Both the position numbers and the translations under genes were made by a program. This document shows positions 61,658 through 64,000 of a DNA stretch of 64,000 bases, piece by piece. The DNA is from Bacteroidota bacterium. GTDB lineage: Bacteria > Bacteroidota > Ignavibacteria > Ignavibacteriales > Melioribacteraceae. Within the stretch, counting starts at the first letter, position 1, and the number at the start of each line of letters is the position of its first letter. The notes beneath the pieces are model-generated. The model was given only the letters and a program-made list of their open reading frames with translations, was not told the origin of the DNA and did not search any database. The stretch covers positions 62,001 through 126,000 of the forward strand of contig JAEWUC010000007.1 in NCBI GenBank assembly GCA_023397505.1, read 5' to 3'.

Positions 61658-62965
61658 ATGTCCGGACTTAAAACTAAACTGCAGGAAAAAATATTACAAG
61701 AACGCCCCCGTACTGAAAAACTGTTAAAGGAATACGGCAACGTAAAGGTTGACGAAGTTACCATTAGCCAGATAGTCGGTGGAATGCGGGATATTAAAAG
61801 TCTTGTAACAGATATATCTTATCTCGATCCTTTTGAAGGAATTCGTTTCAGAGGTTTAACTATACCGGAAGTTTTAGAAAAACTTCCAAAAGTGCCCGGT
61901 GGAGAAATGCCGTTTGTTGAAGGTTTTTTCTATTTCCTTTTAACAGGGGATATTCCAACAATAGATGAAGTTAACGATGTTCATAAAGAATTCAACCAAA
62001 GAAAAGAAGTGCCGGCTTATGTATTCGATATAATCAAAGCAATGCCGATTGATTCTCACCCAATGACAATGTTCGCAACCGGAATTATGTCTATGCAAAA
62101 AGAATCAGTGTTTGCTAAGGCGTATCACGAAGGATTGAAAAAAGGAGAGTATTGGGGTGCTTATTATGAAGACGCTATGAATCTTTTAGCAAAGCTTCCT
62201 GAGATAGCTGCTTTCATTTATAGATTAAAATATCGCAACGGAGAGATTATAAAAAGTGAAAGTCAGCTTGATTTCGGCGGCAACTTCGCAAAGATGATGG
62301 GCATCGATAAACCATATGATGATGTTGCTCGTTTGTATTTTATTCTTCACAGCGATCACGAAAGCGGAAATGTAAGCGCTCATACGGGACATCTTGTTTC
62401 AAGCGCACTTTCGGATATGTATTATGCAATCAGCGCAATGCTAAATGGTTTAGCAGGACCCTTACACGGATTAGCAAACGAAGAAGTTTTAAGATGGCTG
62501 CACGGTGTTATGAACTCTATGGGCGGCAAGGTTCCAACCGAAGAAGAAATGAAAAAATTTGTTTTAGATACTCTGCAATCCGGTAAAGTAATTCCTGGCT
62601 TTGGACATGCGGTTTTAAGAAAAACTGATCCGCGCTACATGGCTCAAAGAGAATTTTGTTTGAAACATCTTCCCAACGATACTTTATTCAAATATGTTGA
62701 TACTTTGTTCAAAGTTGTTCCGCCTATATTGTTGGAACAAGGAAAAGCAAAAAATCCATGGCCCAATGTTGATGCGCAATCAGGTGTTATTCAATGGTAT
62801 TATGGTGTTAAAGAATATGAATTTTACACCGTACTATTCGGAATAGGACGAGCACTCGGTGTCTGTTCAAATATTATTTGGGCAAGGGCATTGGGTTACC
62901 CGCTTGAAAGACCTAAATCTTTAACAACAGCAATGCTTGAAGAAGTTGCATTCGGTAAAAAATAA
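61658..62965 (+). CDS. gltA: citrate synthase, eukaryotic-like type
   Basis: Condenses oxaloacetate and acetyl-CoA. The 435-residue protein resembles the mitochondrial type: LKTKLQEKILQERPRTEKLL at the start and YLDPFEGIRFRGLTIPE. Catalytic His residues lie in GLAGPLHGLANEE and PGFGHAVLRKTDPRY, and Asp in PWPNVDAQSG. The ATG at 61658 follows GGAGG (61649-61653). An upstream in-frame ATG at 61634 lacks a ribosome binding site and would only add eight residues. A terminator follows. Confidence 0.93.
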   Translation: MSGLKTKLQEKILQERPRTEKLLKEYGNVKVDEVTISQIVGGMRDIKSLVTDISYLDPFEGIRFRGLTIPEVLEKLPKVPGGEMPFVEGFFYFLLTGDIPTIDEVNDVHKEFNQRKEVPAYVFDIIKAMPIDSHPMTMFATGIMSMQKESVFAKAYHEGLKKGEYWGAYYEDAMNLLAKLPEIAAFIYRLKYRNGEIIKSESQLDFGGNFAKMMGIDKPYDDVARLYFILHSDHESGNVSAHTGHLVSSALSDMYYAISAMLNGLAGPLHGLANEEVLRWLHGVMNSMGGKVPTEEEMKKFVLDTLQSGKVIPGFGHAVLRKTDPRYMAQREFCLKHLPNDTLFKYVDTLFKVVPPILLEQGKAKNPWPNVDAQSGVIQWYYGVKEYEFYTVLFGIGRALGVCSNIIWARALGYPLERPKSLTTAMLEEVAFGKK

Positions 62966-62987
62966 AAATAATAAATAGTTTTGCACA

Positions 62988-63021
62988 GAAGGCGGATCGG
63001 AAGACCCGCTTTCTTATTTTT
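62988..63021 (+). terminator. terminator after citrate synthase gene
   Basis: GAAGGCGG (62988-62995) pairs with CCGCTTTC (63006-63013), one G-T pair, followed by TTATTTTT. Confidence 0.75.
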
Positions 63022-63030
63022 AATGATAAC

Positions 63031-63087
63031 CCCATGAATAGTTCCATCGAGCAGTGAATAAAACGAGTGTGCGTGAAGTGTAAACAT
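63031..63087 (-). pseudogene. remnant of the start of a PHP-domain DnaE-type gene
   Basis: On the minus strand MFTLHAHSFYSLLDGTIHG is read from 63087. It closely matches the first residues of DNA polymerase III alpha PHP domains (FVHLHVHSEYSLLDG in known proteins). The similarity stops after about 19 codons; the frame then runs antisense to citrate synthase. It is a start fragment without a body. Confidence 0.6.
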
Positions 63088-63152
63088 AATTATTGAGTTT
63101 GTTAACTCATGTTAATTTTTTTGCGGACAGTATTATTATTGATGAAAATTCA

Positions 63153-63308
63153 CTAATTCTTTTTAAAATATTTTACGCCGTCTAAATTTTTGAAATCAGC
63201 ATCCTGCGTCCAAACAATCGAATCATTCAATGGTTTTATTGTTAAAGGAAATAAATCAAGTATGAAATATTTCAAAACCGTTTTGAGTGATAGTTTTGAG
63301 TCTTGTGT
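63153..63308 (-). pseudogene. remnant of a PIN-domain gene (C-terminal end)
   Basis: On the minus strand the frame ending at the TAG at 63153-63155 reads NDSIVWTQDADFKNLDGVKYF close to its end, resembling the C terminus of PIN-domain proteins; the key part is VWTQDADFKNLDG. Upstream codons (LKTITQNGLKYFILDLF) remain open but lack a start or the first PIN acidic residues. Only the tail survives. Confidence 0.45.
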
Positions 63309-63320
63309 AATTAATAAGAA

Positions 63321-64000
63321 TTATAATCCCGGTTGCAGAACACCATTATTTGTAATGCCAATGTTGCTTATTTTTTTCATTGTGTCTTTTAGAACACCTA
63401 ATGAACGTTGACTCAATAAATCGATTTTTATCAATCCCAAATCTTCTATTGGGTACATATCCGGTTGTGTAATTATCAAGCCGAGTCCTTTATTCTTAGC
63501 GTACTCGAGGGCAACATAATTTGTAATTGGCTTTTCCGTTATAATTATTCCTGAAGGGTGAATGCTTAGATGGCGGGGGTAACTTGAAAGTTTCGCCGCA
63601 ACTTTGATGATTGATTTCCACGGTTCGTTGTCGAAATCCAGTGATTTTGTCTCTGGAAATTTTTCGCGGATGTTTACGAGGTTTTTAGCGCTTGTCCACG
63701 GGATGAATTTGCTGTATTTGGAAATTTCACTTTCGGAAATTCCGAAAACTTTTGCAACTTCTCTAAATGCTGAGCGGGCGCGGAAAGTTACTGTTGTTGA
63801 GATCATGGCTACTTTATCGTATCCGTATTTGTCAAAAACATATTTTATTATTGTGTCGCGTTCCTTCCATGAAAAATCCAAATCGACATCCGGCGGTGAT
63901 AATCTGCCGCGATTTAAAAATCTTTCAAAGTAAAGATTCTGTTCTATCGGGTCGACTTCTGTAAATCCTAAACAATACGAAACCAGACTGTTAGCTGCCG
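63321..64000 (-). pseudogene. DnaE-type DNA polymerase III alpha subunit, C-terminally truncated, continues off the edge
   Basis: From the window edge the minus strand reads AANSLVSYCLGFTEVDPIEQ, then YFERFLNRGRLSPPDVDLDF with the catalytic aspartates. It continues through SAFREVAKVFG, HPSGIIITEKPI and IKIDLLSQRSLGVLKDTMKK. It stops at 63321, soon after the palm motif, where replicative or ImuC-type enzymes continue for several hundred residues. The last residues (NNGVLQPGL) match nothing known. The N-terminal part lies beyond 64000. Likely a truncated, non-functional polymerase. Confidence 0.75.

Noticed and set aside
62896..63087. The 63-codon minus-strand frame as a complete small gene
   Set aside because: Only the first ~19 codons resemble anything (DnaE PHP start); the rest is antisense to citrate synthase.
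63190..63411. 73-codon plus-strand open frame near the right edge
   Set aside because: It overlaps the minus-strand polymerase and PIN remnants and shows no family features.

Overview
The window is an AT-rich bacterial chromosome segment, most likely from the Bacteroidota/Chlorobiota/Ignavibacteriota group, with Ignavibacteriota the best guess. The evidence is a short housekeeping sigma factor without region 1.1, a TAnnTTTG-type promoter ahead of the tRNA cluster, archaeal-type LeuC/LeuD, a eukaryote-like citrate synthase and squalene synthesis by HpnC/HpnD/HpnE. The species cannot be named from the sequence alone. There is no complete insertion sequence, prophage, CRISPR array or rRNA.

Layout. 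1-6.1 kb is a leucine/isoleucine operon (leuB-leuA-leuC-leuD-cimA), followed by a convergent proC. 7.1-7.9 kb is a tRNA cluster (Tyr, Gly, Thr, Trp) that also holds rpmG and a damaged second tRNA-Thr. 8-38.6 kb is one continuous translation/transcription cluster: secE-nusG-rplKAJL-rpoBC, then rpsL-rpsG-fusA-tuf, then the S10, spc and alpha operons through secY, map, infA, rpmJ, rpoA and rplQ, closed by a terminator. Two things interrupt it: a short palindrome between rpoB and rpoC, and a tRNA-Gln between rplR and rpsE.

38.8-45.4 kb carries engB, a membrane GAF/degenerate-GGDEF protein, and then a compact group: deoB, a small acidic protein, a PIN-domain protein, two bacterial microcompartment vertex (EutN/CcmL) genes, the primary sigma factor and an NlpC/P60 lipoprotein. 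45.4-48.4 kb is more accessory: a LamG-type pseudogene broken by two stops, an exported GlcG/HbpS-like protein, an exported double-VOC protein and an AIM24-family protein. 48.4-52.5 kb on the minus strand has yebC, uvrC and glgC. 52.6-57.3 kb has an M1 peptidase, lpxH and a class A penicillin-binding protein. 57.4-57.7 kb has a broken tRNA-Leu next to an intact one. 57.8-63.0 kb has a lipoprotein, hpnC-hpnD-hpnE and citrate synthase. The last kilobase (minus strand) holds remnants: a PHP-domain start, a PIN-domain tail and a truncated DnaE-type polymerase.

The observations most worth following up are: (i) two tandem microcompartment vertex genes directly upstream of the primary sigma factor with no hexamer shell gene in view; (ii) two separate cases of a damaged tRNA copy carrying perfect or near-perfect palindromes beside an intact copy, with one palindrome core recurring between rpoB and rpoC; (iii) the tRNA-Gln inside the spc operon, the only tRNA here with an encoded CCA; and (iv) the gene graveyard at the right edge.
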